From Streptomyces sp. 1-11 (GTDB lineage: Bacteria > Actinomycetota > Actinomycetes > Streptomycetales > Streptomycetaceae), in NCBI RefSeq assembly GCF_007176755.1, contig NZ_BJTV01000007.1, positions 248,001 to 312,000 of the forward strand: a DNA stretch of 64,000 nt, written 5' to 3'. The translations under genes and the position numbers were made by a program. The first letter of the stretch is position 1; each line of letters opens with the position of its first letter. The notes beneath the pieces are model-generated. The model had not been told where the DNA came from. It searched no databases and worked only from the letters and a program-made list of their open reading frames with translations. Below, piece after piece: positions 52,148-61,082 of the stretch.

Positions 52148-53392
52148 GTGTCCGCAACTCCCGCTTCTCACCTGCACCTTGCCGTCACCCTCGACGGCAC
52201 CGGCTGGCACCCCGCCTCCTGGCGCGAGCAAGTCGCCCGTCCCCGGGACCTGTTCACCGCCGGTTACTGGGCCGACCTGGTCGCCGAGGCCGAACGCGGC
52301 CTGCTCGACTTCGTCACCCTCGAGGACGGACTCGGCCTGCAGTCCTCGCCTCCCCAGTCTCGACATCGCTCGACCGGGGGGAGGCCCATCGGTGAGCCGG
52401 ACGGCCGAACCGATCAGGTCCGCGGACGCCTGGACGCCGTACTGATCGCGTCCCGTATCGCACCCTTGACCCGGCACATCGGACTGGTGCCGACCGTGAT
52501 CGCCACCCACACGGAGCCGTTCCACATCTCCAAGGCGATCGCCACTCTCGACTACGTCAGCACCGGCCGGGCCGGCCTGCGCGTGCAGATCTCGCCATGG
52601 CCGCACGAGGCCGCGCACTTCGGTCGCCGCACCTTTCCACCGCTCAGCCTCGAGGGTGTCCGGAGTCCGGCCGGGCAGGAACTGCTCACCGACCACTTCG
52701 ACGAGGCCGCCGACTACGTCGAGGTCGTGCGCCGGCTCTGGGACAGCTGGGAGGACGACGCGGAGATCCGGGACGCGGCCACCGGCCGCTTCATCGACCG
52801 CGACAAGCTGCACTACATCGACTTCGAGGGCAGGCACTTCAGTGTGAAGGGCCCGTCCATCACCCCGCGCCCGCCCCAGGGCCAGCCGCTCGTCACCGCC
52901 CTGGCCCACCAGACGGTCCCGTACCGGCTGGTGGCCCGACAGGCCGACGTCGGCTACGTCACTCCGCACGACGCCGGCCAGGCCCGCGCGATCGTCGCCG
53001 AGATCCGCGCCGAGCAGGAGGCGGCCGGACGCGCCGGTGAACTCCTGCATGTCTTCGGCGACCTGGTGGTCTTCCTCGACGACGAGCCGGCCGCGGCGGA
53101 GGACCGCCGTGCACGTCTCGACGCCCTCGCGGGGGAGCCGTACACCAGCGACGCCCGCATCTTCGCCGGTACGTCCGCTCAACTCGCTGATTTGCTTCAG
53201 GAGTTGGCGGCGGAGGGGCTGAGCGGCTTCCGGCTGCGGCCCGCCGTCGCCGGGCACGACCTGCCCGCCGTCACCCGGGGCCTGGTGCCCGAACTCCAGC
53301 GCCGTGGCGCCTTCCGCACCGCCTACGAGGCCGACACCCTGCGCGGCCTGCTGGGCCTCGCCCGCCCCGCCAACCGCTACGCCACCGCCTGA
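52148..53392 (+). CDS. LLM-class flavin-dependent monooxygenase, carrying an inserted repeat
   Basis: The 414-residue product starts at GTG 52148 behind GGAAGG. Luciferase-like barrel features: LHLAVTLDGTGWHPASWRE, GLLDFVTLEDGLG, GRAGLRVQISPWPHEAAHFG and YVEVVRRLWDSWEDDAEI. The group oxidises sulfur or nitrogen compounds with FMNH2. Residues about 68-80 (PPQSRHRSTGGR) come from an in-frame palindromic repeat and are unlikely to be part of the ancestral protein; they sit in the loop after strand 2, so activity may survive. Confidence 0.88.
   Translation: MSATPASHLHLAVTLDGTGWHPASWREQVARPRDLFTAGYWADLVAEAERGLLDFVTLEDGLGLQSSPPQSRHRSTGGRPIGEPDGRTDQVRGRLDAVLIASRIAPLTRHIGLVPTVIATHTEPFHISKAIATLDYVSTGRAGLRVQISPWPHEAAHFGRRTFPPLSLEGVRSPAGQELLTDHFDEAADYVEVVRRLWDSWEDDAEIRDAATGRFIDRDKLHYIDFEGRHFSVKGPSITPRPPQGQPLVTALAHQTVPYRLVARQADVGYVTPHDAGQARAIVAEIRAEQEAAGRAGELLHVFGDLVVFLDDEPAAAEDRRARLDALAGEPYTSDARIFAGTSAQLADLLQELAAEGLSGFRLRPAVAGHDLPAVTRGLVPELQRRGAFRTAYEADTLRGLLGLARPANRYATA
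52348..52385. repeat. REP-like palindrome inserted in a coding sequence
   Basis: GCCTCCCC (52348-52355) pairs with GGGGAGGC (52378-52385), and the inner arms contain TCTCGA and CTCGAC around CATCG. The arms and core look like the dispersed palindromes common between Streptomyces genes. Its reading frame is open, so it adds about 13 residues without a stop. Confidence 0.65.
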
Positions 53393-53412
53393 GCCGGAAG
53401 GACCGCACCGAC

Positions 53413-54786
53413 ATGAGCAAGCCGCTGAAGCAGATCCATCTGGCCGCACACTTCCCGGGCGTCAACAACACCACCGTGTGGAGCGACCCGAAGGCCGGCA
53501 GCCACATCGAGTTCAGCTCCTTCGCCCACTTCGCACAGACCGCCGAACGCGCCAAGTTCGACTTCCTCTTCCTCGCCGAGGGACTCAGGCTCCGCGAACA
53601 GGGCGGCAGGATCTACGACCTGGACGTCGTCGGCCGCCCCGACACCTTCACCGTCCTCGCCGCCCTCGCCGCCGTCACCGAACACCTCGGCCTCACCGGA
53701 ACCATCAACTCCACCTTCAACGAGCCCTACGAGGTGGCCCGCCAGTTCGCCAGCCTCGACCACCTCTCCGGCGGCCGCGCCGCCTGGAACGTCGTCACCT
53801 CCTGGGACGCCTTCACCGGCGAGAACTTCCGCCGCGGCGGCTTCCTCCCGCAGGGCGAGCGTTACTCCCGGGCGAAGGAGTTCCTGGCCACGGCGGGCGA
53901 ACTCTTCGACTCCTGGCACGGCGACGAGATCATCGCCGACCAGACGACCGGCGTGTTCCTGCGCGACGCGAAGGCCGGCTCCTTCGTCCACACCGGCCGG
54001 CACTTCGACATCCAGGGCCAGTTCAACGTCCCGCGCTCCCCGCAGGGCCGTCCCGTCATCTTCCAGGCCGGCGACTCCGACGAGGGCCGCGAATTCGCCG
54101 CGTCGAGCGCCGACGCCATCTTCAGCCGCTACGCCACCCTCGAAGGGGGCCAGGCCTTCTACGCGGACGTCAAGAACCGCCTCGCCAAGTACGGTCGCCG
54201 GCACGACCAGTTGCTCATCCTGCCCGCCGCCTCCTTCGCCCTCGCCGACACCGACACCGAGGCGCGGGAACTCGCCCGGGAGGTGCGCCGCCAGCAGGTC
54301 AGCGGGGCCACCGCCATCAAGCACCTGGAGTTCGTCTGGAACCGCGATCTGTCCGCCTACGACCCCGAAGGCCCGCTGCCCGACATCGACCCGGACGTCA
54401 GCGACAACCACATCTCCAAGGGCCGCGCCCAGGTCCGGATGTACCGCGACCCGCTGGCCACCGCCCGCGAGTGGCGCGAGCTGGCCGAGGCGAACAACTG
54501 GTCCATCCGCGACCTGGTCATCAACACCGGTAACCGCCAGAACTTCGTCGGCTCCCCGGCGACCATCGCCAAGACCATCAACGACTACGTCCAGGCCGAC
54601 GCCAGTGACGGCTTCATCCTCGTCCCGCACATCACCCCGACCGGCCTCGACGACTTCGCCGACAAGGTCGTCCCGCTGCTGCAGGAACAGGGCGTCTTCC
54701 GCACCGACTACGAGGGCCCCACTCTCCGCCACCACCTTGGCCTCGCCCACCCGGACGAGGCGTCCGACGAGCGGGCGGCGTCGTGA
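53413..54786 (+). CDS. NtaA/SnaA/DszA-family FMNH2-dependent monooxygenase
   Basis: The 457-residue product starts at ATG 53413 behind GGAAGGACC. It is a full-length member of the NtaA/SnaA/SoxA group: HFPGVNNTTVWSDPKAGSHI, DFLFLAEGLRLREQGG, WNVVTSWDAFTGENFRRGG and VIFQAGDSDEGREFAASSAD. Characterised relatives split EDTA/NTA, dibenzothiophene sulfone or N-acetyl-S-alkylcysteines (YtnJ/CmoJ). FMNH2 could come from the reductase at 57290. Stop overlaps the next GTG (GTGA). Confidence 0.93.
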   Translation: MSKPLKQIHLAAHFPGVNNTTVWSDPKAGSHIEFSSFAHFAQTAERAKFDFLFLAEGLRLREQGGRIYDLDVVGRPDTFTVLAALAAVTEHLGLTGTINSTFNEPYEVARQFASLDHLSGGRAAWNVVTSWDAFTGENFRRGGFLPQGERYSRAKEFLATAGELFDSWHGDEIIADQTTGVFLRDAKAGSFVHTGRHFDIQGQFNVPRSPQGRPVIFQAGDSDEGREFAASSADAIFSRYATLEGGQAFYADVKNRLAKYGRRHDQLLILPAASFALADTDTEARELAREVRRQQVSGATAIKHLEFVWNRDLSAYDPEGPLPDIDPDVSDNHISKGRAQVRMYRDPLATAREWRELAEANNWSIRDLVINTGNRQNFVGSPATIAKTINDYVQADASDGFILVPHITPTGLDDFADKVVPLLQEQGVFRTDYEGPTLRHHLGLAHPDEASDERAAS

Positions 54787-55874
54787 AGTTCCTCGCGATC
54801 ACCCTGATATCGCACCGCCCGGACCCGGTCACCGGGGTGCGGAAGTCCACACACGACCGGTTCCGCGAGGTCCTCGACGACGCCCTGCTCGCCGAGGAAC
54901 TGGGGTTCGACGGCTTCGGCGTGGGGGAGCGGCACGAGCGGCCGTTCATCTCCTCGTCTCCGACCGTCGTACTGAGCCATGTGGCCGCCCTGACCAAGCG
55001 GATCCGCCTGTTCACGGCCGTCACGACGCTCAGTCTGCTGGACCCGGTCCGCGCGTACGAGGACTACGCCACCCTCGACCATCTCTCCGAAGGCCGCCTC
55101 GAGCTGATCATCGGCAAGGGCAACGGCGCCGCCCAGCGCGTCCTGTTCAACGTCACGCCCGAGGACCAGTGGGACCGCAACGCCGAGAGCTACGAGGTCT
55201 TCCGCAAGATCTGGCGCCAGGACAAGGTCACCGCCGACACCCGCTTCCGTCCCCCGCTGACGGGCGCCGAGGTGTGGCCGCGGCCGTACCAGCGGCCGGT
55301 CCGGGTCTGGCACGGCAGCGCCACCAGCAGGGAGTCGGTCGATCTCGCCGCCCGCTACGGTGACCCGCTGTTCTCCGCGAACGTCACCAACCCCATAGAG
55401 CCGTATGCCGAATTGATCCGCCACTACCGTGAGCGCTGGGAGTTCTACGGCCACGACCCGGCCGACATCGCGGTCGGCGCCGGGACAGCCGGCATCCACG
55501 TGGCCCCCACCTCTCAGGAGGCGCTGGCCGCGTACCGGCCGATCTTCGAGTCCAACCTGGCGTTCTTCAAGAAGGCCGGCCTGCCGGTGGTCTTCGAGAC
55601 CGTGGAGGACTTCGCCGAACGCAGCTCCGCCCTGATCGGCAGCCCGCAACAGGTCATCGACAAGGTGCACCGCTACCACGAACAGTTCGGCCACACCGTG
55701 CTGCACGTGCATGCCGACGCGGGCGGGCTGACGGCGGCCCAACACCGCGCCTCCCTGAAGCTGTTCCAGTCCGACGTCGCCCCCGTACTGCGCCGCGAGA
55801 TCCCGGACCCGCCGTTCGCCTGGGGCCCCGTGCCTCCCGCATCACCACTCACCCAGGAGTCCATCCATGTCTGA
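54783..55874 (+). CDS. LLM-class flavin-dependent oxidoreductase
   Basis: The 363-residue product starts at GTG 54783, overlapping the previous stop. Luciferase-like signatures are EELGFDGFGVGERHERPF, TAVTTLSLLDPVRAYEDYAT and LDHLSEGRLELIIGKGNG; a helical C-terminus ends at an overlap of eight bases with the next gene. It resembles alkanal monooxygenase-type members in sulfur clusters. The substrate cannot be told. Confidence 0.92.
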   Translation: MKFLAITLISHRPDPVTGVRKSTHDRFREVLDDALLAEELGFDGFGVGERHERPFISSSPTVVLSHVAALTKRIRLFTAVTTLSLLDPVRAYEDYATLDHLSEGRLELIIGKGNGAAQRVLFNVTPEDQWDRNAESYEVFRKIWRQDKVTADTRFRPPLTGAEVWPRPYQRPVRVWHGSATSRESVDLAARYGDPLFSANVTNPIEPYAELIRHYRERWEFYGHDPADIAVGAGTAGIHVAPTSQEALAAYRPIFESNLAFFKKAGLPVVFETVEDFAERSSALIGSPQQVIDKVHRYHEQFGHTVLHVHADAGGLTAAQHRASLKLFQSDVAPVLRREIPDPPFAWGPVPPASPLTQESIHV

Positions 55875-57009
55875 CATCTCCCTCGGCGTCCTCGACCTGG
55901 TCCCGATCCCGTCCGGCTCGACGGCAGCCGATGCCCTGCGCAACTCCATCGACCTCGCACAGCAGGCCGAGCGCTTCGGATACGCCCGCTACTGGTTCGC
56001 CGAGCACCACCTCAATCCGGGCGTGGCCGGAACGTCACCCGCGGTCGTCCTGGCGCTGACCGCGTCGGCCACCTCCACCATCCGGCTCGGCTCCGGAGCC
56101 GTACAGCTCGGGCACCGCACCGCGCTGTCCACCGTGGAGGAGTTCGGCCTGCTCGACACACTGCACCCGGGCCGCTTCGATCTGGGCCTGGGCCGCTCGG
56201 GCGGCCGTCCGCCAGGACAGCCGCCCGCACCGTCGCTGACGGCGACCCCCGTCGTCGACGGCCGCACCCCGAACGGCCTGCTGATCCCGCCCCGCTTCTC
56301 CTTCGAGCAGCTGCTCGGCTCACCCCGCATCGCCCTGCAGCGAAGGCTGCTCCTGCTGCCGGGCGCCGAGTCACAGGACTACGCCGAGCAGATCGACGAC
56401 ATCCTCGCCCTGCTGGCCGGCACCTACCGCTCCCTGGAGGGCGTCGAAGCGCATGTCGTGCCGGGGGAGGGCGCCGACGTGGAGGTGTGGATCCTGGGCA
56501 GCAGCGGTGGTCAGAGCGCCGCGGTCGCAGGCGGCAACGGTCTGCGGTTCGCGGCCAACTACCACGTCAGCCCGGCCACGGTCCTGGAGGCCGTGGAGGG
56601 CTACCGGTCCTTCTTCCAACCCTCCGAATTCCTCGACAAGCCCTACGTCAGCGTCTCGGCGGACGTCGTCGTCGCCGAGGACGACGCAACGGCCCGTGAA
56701 CTCGCCACCGGCTACGGCCCGTGGGTGCGCAGCATCCGCACCGCCGAGGGCGCCATCGAGTTCCCGACGCCGCAGGAAGCGCGTGCCTACGAATGGACCG
56801 ACGAGGACCGGGCCCTCGTCCAGGACCGTCTCGACACCCAGTTCGTCGGCTCGCCGGGCCGGGTCGCCGACCAGCTGGAACAACTGCAGGAGGCCACGGG
56901 CGCGGACGAGTTGCTCATCACGACGATCACCCACGACCACACGGACCGGGTCCGCTCGTACGAACTGCTCGCGGAGGAATGGCGTCGACGGGGGCACTCC
57001 TTCCAGTAG
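55867..57009 (+). CDS. MsnO8-like LLM-class oxidoreductase
   Basis: The 380-residue product starts at ATG 55867 (CAGGAG upstream, within the previous gene). It begins ISLGVLDLVPIPSGSTAADA and has RYWFAEHHLNPGVAGTSPAV, IRLGSGAVQLGHRTALSTVEEF and LHPGRFDLGLGRSGG, typical of the MsnO8/YtmO type found in ytmI-like operons. It would use reduced flavin and O2. Stop codon TAG is at 57007-57009. Confidence 0.92.
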   Translation: MSDISLGVLDLVPIPSGSTAADALRNSIDLAQQAERFGYARYWFAEHHLNPGVAGTSPAVVLALTASATSTIRLGSGAVQLGHRTALSTVEEFGLLDTLHPGRFDLGLGRSGGRPPGQPPAPSLTATPVVDGRTPNGLLIPPRFSFEQLLGSPRIALQRRLLLLPGAESQDYAEQIDDILALLAGTYRSLEGVEAHVVPGEGADVEVWILGSSGGQSAAVAGGNGLRFAANYHVSPATVLEAVEGYRSFFQPSEFLDKPYVSVSADVVVAEDDATARELATGYGPWVRSIRTAEGAIEFPTPQEARAYEWTDEDRALVQDRLDTQFVGSPGRVADQLEQLQEATGADELLITTITHDHTDRVRSYELLAEEWRRRGHSFQ

Positions 57010-57230
57010 TGAAGGCCCGCGCCGCCGACGTCACCCTGGAGACCGGCAACCAGACCTTCGAAGTGACCGGCGCCCGCGCCACCGCCGCATCCGAGGGCCT
57101 GCCGCTTCTGGCGCAACGCCCGCATACCCACACCCACACTCACACCCTGTACGACCCAGTCGCCTACAAGCAGCTGGATGTCGGGCGCTGGGTCGTCCAG
57201 GGTGAACTGCCCGAACCGACCTGGTACTCC
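57009..57230 (+). pseudogene. C-terminal fragment of an SfnB/DszC-like flavin monooxygenase
   Basis: From GTG 57009 one reads VKARAADVTLETGNQTFEVTG, then HTLYDPVAYKQLDVGRWVVQ and ending near ELPEPTWYS. This is the last 70 or so residues of an acyl-CoA-dehydrogenase-like sulfur oxidoreductase. The expected RNARTHTLYDP segment has become RPHTHTHTHTLYDP by expansion of CAC(A/T)C triplets. More than 300 N-terminal residues are missing, and the frame continues beyond the natural end. Confidence 0.78.
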
Positions 57231-57289
57231 CGACCGCCCCCAGAGCGCCTCCCCGGCGGATGCGCCCCCTTCTCCCCGAAAGAGGATCC

Positions 57290-57844
57290 ATGGCCACCAT
57301 CCTGTCGGTCTCCGGCAGCCCTTCCGCCTCCTCCCGCACCAACCGCCTGCTGCGTCACCTGGACCAGCGACTGACCGCTCAGGGGCACGACGTCGTTGCA
57401 CTCGACGTTCGCGCCGTCCCCGCCGAGGCCCTCCTCGGCGCGGACTTCCGGCATCCGGCGATCGTCGAGGCCGCCGAACTGTTCGCGAGGGCCGACGGCG
57501 TCGTCGTGGGAACACCCGTCTACAAAGCGTCGTACTCCGGAGTCCTCAAGGCGCTCCTCGACCTTCTCCCGCAGTACGCACTCACCGGAAAGACGGTCCT
57601 CCCTCTCGCCACCGGCGGCTCCACCGCGCATGTCCTCGCCATCGACTACGCCCTGCGTCCGGTCCTCAACTCCATGGGTGCCGCGCACATAGTGCAGGGC
57701 TGGTTCACCCTCGACAAGGACATCACCGCACACGACGACGGCTCGATCACCGTCGCACCGGCCGCCGCCGAGGCCCTCACCCAGGTCGTCGACCAGTTCT
57801 CGCTGGCGCTGGGCCGCACCCCGCTCCTGGCCGCGGCGAGCTGA
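57290..57844 (+). CDS. NADPH-dependent FMN reductase (SsuE type)
   Basis: The 184-residue product starts at ATG 57290 behind AAAGAGG; an in-frame start at 57260 is less likely. Flavodoxin-like fold with the SsuE phosphate loop SVSGSPSASSRTNRLL, then VVGTPVYKASYSGVLKALLD and VLPLATGGSTAHVLAIDYAL. It supplies reduced FMN to the four LLM monooxygenases upstream. Final gene of the sulfur locus. Confidence 0.93.
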   Translation: MATILSVSGSPSASSRTNRLLRHLDQRLTAQGHDVVALDVRAVPAEALLGADFRHPAIVEAAELFARADGVVVGTPVYKASYSGVLKALLDLLPQYALTGKTVLPLATGGSTAHVLAIDYALRPVLNSMGAAHIVQGWFTLDKDITAHDDGSITVAPAAAEALTQVVDQFSLALGRTPLLAAAS

Positions 57845-57849
57845 GGCCA

Positions 57850-58103
57850 CGACCGCACACGTCATCACCGACGAGTCTGCGGCGGACAGGGCGGTGGCGG
57901 TGCCGGCCCGTACCTGCCAGGCCAGGTCGGACAAGGCCGCCCTTGGCGCGTGTGGCCGGGGCGGCCGGGCAGCTCGTCGTGCCCAGAGCCTCGTAGGCGG
58001 CGCAGCGCACCAGGGCGGCGGAATCGTCGACGAGCGCGGCGAGGGCTGAGCGGACTGCCGTGCCCGAGCCCGTGCCCAGGGTGGCCGGGGCCTGGAGGGT
58101 CAT
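57850..58103 (-). pseudogene. HEAT-repeat protein fragment
   Basis: From ATG 58103 the frame gives one HEAT repeat (AVRSALAALVDDSAALVRCA), and after a frameshift near 57925 a second reads SDLAWQVRAGTATALSAADS. No complete protein remains. The ATG overlaps the stop of the STAND gene as ATGA, so the two may once have been a coupled pair. Confidence 0.65.
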
Positions 58104-61069
58104 CGCAAGGTGTGCTCAATGATCAGATCGTGGCACTGCCGCGCACGGTCAGCCGCCCCGCCGCCCGCGGCAGAGAGCTCAGTCAAATAGGTCAGTACCT
58201 CTGCGAGGTCGCCCGCCCCCGGTTGTACAGCGAGCAACTCCCGGGTTGCCTCTGGCGCACGGTTCTCCGGTTCGACGAGCACGGCTCGAAGAAGGCGCAA
58301 GAACGTGGTGTCAGTTTCGGTTGGCAGGATCATGGGGGACGAGAGCAGCGCGCTCCACTGTTCCGCACACGTTTCGAGTCGTCCCTCCACGGTGTCGAGC
58401 ATAAGCTTCTCGAACCTACAGGAGAGATCCGCGGGGTCTATCTCGACTGCCCGCTCCAGGTCTACTCGCGCCTTCTCGTAGTGGCCTGCTTGCCGATGGG
58501 CCCTGCCACGAATGCCGAGGGCCCAGGCAAGTGTGGGGTCGAGTTCGAGTGCGGCGGTGAGGTCTGTGACGGCTTGGTCGTACCGGCCTGCCTGGTGGTG
58601 TGCTTGGCCGCGGGAGCCGTGGGCCCAGGCGTAGGTGGGGTCGAGTTCGAGTGCGGCGGTGAGGTCTGCGATGGCTTGGTCGTACCGGCCTGCCTGGTGG
58701 TGTGCTTGGCCGCGGGAGCCGTGGGCCCAGGCGTAGGTGGGGTCGAGTTCGAGTGCGGCGGTGAGGTCTGTGACGGCTTGGTCGTACCGGCCGGCCTGTT
58801 GGTGTGCTTCTCCTCGGTGGGCGAGGGCCCAGGCGTAGGTGGGGTCGAGTTCGAGTGCGGCGGTGAGGTCTGTGACGGCTTGGTCGTACCGGCCTGCCTG
58901 GTGGTGTGCTTGGCCGCGGGAGGCGAGGGCCCAGGCGTAGGTGGGGGCGAGTTCGAGTGCGGCGGTGAAGTCTGTGACGGCTTGGTCGTACCGGCCGGCT
59001 TGGCGGTGTGCTTCGCCTCGGCGTCCGAGGGCCCCGGCCAGTGTGGGATCGATGTCCAGTGCGGCGGTGAAGTCTGTGACCGCTTTGTCGTAGCGGCCAG
59101 CTTGACGGTGTGCTTCTCCGCGATCGGTGAGGGCCCAGGCGTAGGTGGGGTCGAGTTCGAGTGCGGCGGTGAAGTCAGCGATGGCTTCGTCGTACCGGCC
59201 TGCCCGGTGGTGTGCTTGGCCGCGGGAGCCGAGGGCCCAGGCAAGCGTGGGGTCGAGTTCGAGTGCGGCGGTGAGGTCAGCGACGGCCTCCTCATGGTGG
59301 TCGAGCCATCGGTGAGTTTCTCCGCGACGGGCCCAGGCTAGGGCGTTGCGGGCGTCGTGCGCGAGGGCGCGGTCGAACTCGACAAGGGCCTCTTCGTCCC
59401 GGTCGGAGAGGTAGAGACGCTGGCCACGGTAGGTATAGGCCCAGCTTCTTGCCGCTCTACCAAGTTGGCCGTGGGCAAGCAAACCACCAAGGCAGACAAG
59501 GAGGGGCTCGTCGTCGGCGAGAGCGTCCCGGAGGCGTAGGGACCAGTTGAGCAGGGCGGCGTCCGCGGTGTCCTGTGCGGCTTGTTCCAAGGCCTCGGCC
59601 CACTGCCGCAGCACCGCGGTGCCTTGGCCCGCGGCATGCACAACGTGTTCAAGAGCGGTTGTCAGCTGGGTTCCTGGATGCGCGCACAGCCGGTGATACA
59701 TCTCATCCAGACAATGCCGGCGCCATTCAGCGTCTTCCCAGCGCTTGGCCTCAGAGAGCCGTTCCTCGACCGTGACACGCCAGGAGGCATGAGTGTCTGC
59801 CAAGCGCAGATGCGCCGAAACCCAGCCTTGAGGAGAGTGGGTGCGCTGCTGGCGAACCATGCTGGCGCGGACCACCGCGTGGTAGTGCTTGAAATCGCCG
59901 CGGCCGCTGACGAACGGCTGCCCGCACAGCCACTCCCACAATCCCTCTCCCTCAGGCCCGGCTGCGGCAGCGAAGACGTCTTCATTCAGTTGCAGCGGCA
60001 GCGCACATGCCCGCACAGCCTCGCGTTGCTCAGGGTCTGTGATCCACTGCACGAACCGCTCGACTGCCACGTCCGCGAGGTCTCCGCCCGTGTCCACTTC
60101 GTCAACGGTGTGGGGGCGGGCCAGGGCGAGGAGCTCCACGAGCAAAGGCAACCCCATCGACAGATGCAGCACTGCTTCCACCACCGCCGGGTCGGTCACG
60201 CCCCGGGAAGTCAGCAGCGCACGCGTCTCGGCCTCGGTGAAAACCTCCAACGGCACGTCCGCGACCTGATCCCGCAGCGGTGCCCACTCACGTTCCGCGA
60301 GTTCATCCCGGCCTGCCAGCACCACGACGACATTCGCCGGCACCGGACCGAAGTCTTCCTCCAGCAGACTCAGCAGCCACTCGTTCAGGTACCGGGCCGT
60401 CTGCTCCCACGTGTCGAAGAACAGCACCACCCACCGATGGCGATGGCACAACCGCTCCAGCTCGGCGACGAAAGCCCGGCTCAGCCCCGCCTCATCACCT
60501 TGCGCTCCCCGCCGCCTGGCACGAGCTTGGGATGCCGACCGGAGCCGGTCCAGCCCCTGGGCCGCGGCCTCCGGATTCGTCATCGCCGTCACCACACCGG
60601 CCCCTGGAATCAGGGACACCGCTCCTAAAGCGGCCTGTGTCACCACCCGGCTCGACACCGACGCCTCGCCCTCCACGGGTATTGGCTCTCCCTGCGCTGC
60701 CTGCTCCCGACGGAACTGCTCGATCGCCTTGTCGAACTCCTTCCACGGACCGGCCTGCTCCGCCAACTGCCTGGGCACCTCGACCAAGGCCTGCTGCACT
60801 CCGTGGACGTCGTTCTCGTCCACTACCGCCGTCACCGCATCCGCACGCCTAGCCGCCTCCTGCCACTGCCGCAGCAGCGTGGACTTCCCCACCCCACCCA
60901 CACCACGCACATGGAACAGAAACTCCGCCGGATCCTCCTCAGACTGCGGATCCTTCGACAAGTTCTCCGCGAACAATGCCAACTGCGCCCGTCGGCCTAC
61001 GAACCGTGCCTTCGCGCGCTGCCGGATCAGCGCACCCCTCGACAGACCTCGATTACCTGCCCCCGGCAT
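58100..61069 (-). CDS. STAND-type ATPase with C-terminal TPR array
   Basis: About 989 residues from ATG 61069; the frame is open to 61120. N-terminal AAA/NACHT-like ATPase: FVGRRAQLALFAENLS, Walker A VRGVGGVGKSTLLRQWQEA, and Walker B WVVLFFDTWEQTARY. A helical arm region follows, then about ten TPR repeats of 34 residues (roughly 590-930), several nearly identical, and a short helical C-terminus. STAND proteins with TPR sensors act as ligand-triggered switches in signalling or phage defence. No effector domain is visible. Role unknown. Confidence 0.85.
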   Translation of the reverse strand: MPGAGNRGLSRGALIRQRAKARFVGRRAQLALFAENLSKDPQSEEDPAEFLFHVRGVGGVGKSTLLRQWQEAARRADAVTAVVDENDVHGVQQALVEVPRQLAEQAGPWKEFDKAIEQFRREQAAQGEPIPVEGEASVSSRVVTQAALGAVSLIPGAGVVTAMTNPEAAAQGLDRLRSASQARARRRGAQGDEAGLSRAFVAELERLCHRHRWVVLFFDTWEQTARYLNEWLLSLLEEDFGPVPANVVVVLAGRDELAEREWAPLRDQVADVPLEVFTEAETRALLTSRGVTDPAVVEAVLHLSMGLPLLVELLALARPHTVDEVDTGGDLADVAVERFVQWITDPEQREAVRACALPLQLNEDVFAAAAGPEGEGLWEWLCGQPFVSGRGDFKHYHAVVRASMVRQQRTHSPQGWVSAHLRLADTHASWRVTVEERLSEAKRWEDAEWRRHCLDEMYHRLCAHPGTQLTTALEHVVHAAGQGTAVLRQWAEALEQAAQDTADAALLNWSLRLRDALADDEPLLVCLGGLLAHGQLGRAARSWAYTYRGQRLYLSDRDEEALVEFDRALAHDARNALAWARRGETHRWLDHHEEAVADLTAALELDPTLAWALGSRGQAHHRAGRYDEAIADFTAALELDPTYAWALTDRGEAHRQAGRYDKAVTDFTAALDIDPTLAGALGRRGEAHRQAGRYDQAVTDFTAALELAPTYAWALASRGQAHHQAGRYDQAVTDLTAALELDPTYAWALAHRGEAHQQAGRYDQAVTDLTAALELDPTYAWAHGSRGQAHHQAGRYDQAIADLTAALELDPTYAWAHGSRGQAHHQAGRYDQAVTDLTAALELDPTLAWALGIRGRAHRQAGHYEKARVDLERAVEIDPADLSCRFEKLMLDTVEGRLETCAEQWSALLSSPMILPTETDTTFLRLLRAVLVEPENRAPEATRELLAVQPGAGDLAEVLTYLTELSAAGGGAADRARQCHDLIIEHTLR
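58530..59300. repeat. 102-bp coding tandem repeats (TPR units)
   Basis: Seven or eight 102-bp units encode variants of GRYDQAVTDLTAALELDPTY. Neighbouring units around 58600-58790 are almost identical at DNA level, indicating recent duplication or gene conversion. Copy number could vary between strains. Confidence 0.88.
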
Positions 61070-61082
61070 CTCCGCACCCCCG

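Noticed and set aside
53377..54750. Minus-strand frame of 457 codons, nearly the same size as the monooxygenase gene
   Set aside because: Mirror frame of a strongly supported NtaA-family gene; Gly/Val/Glu-rich composition without domains.
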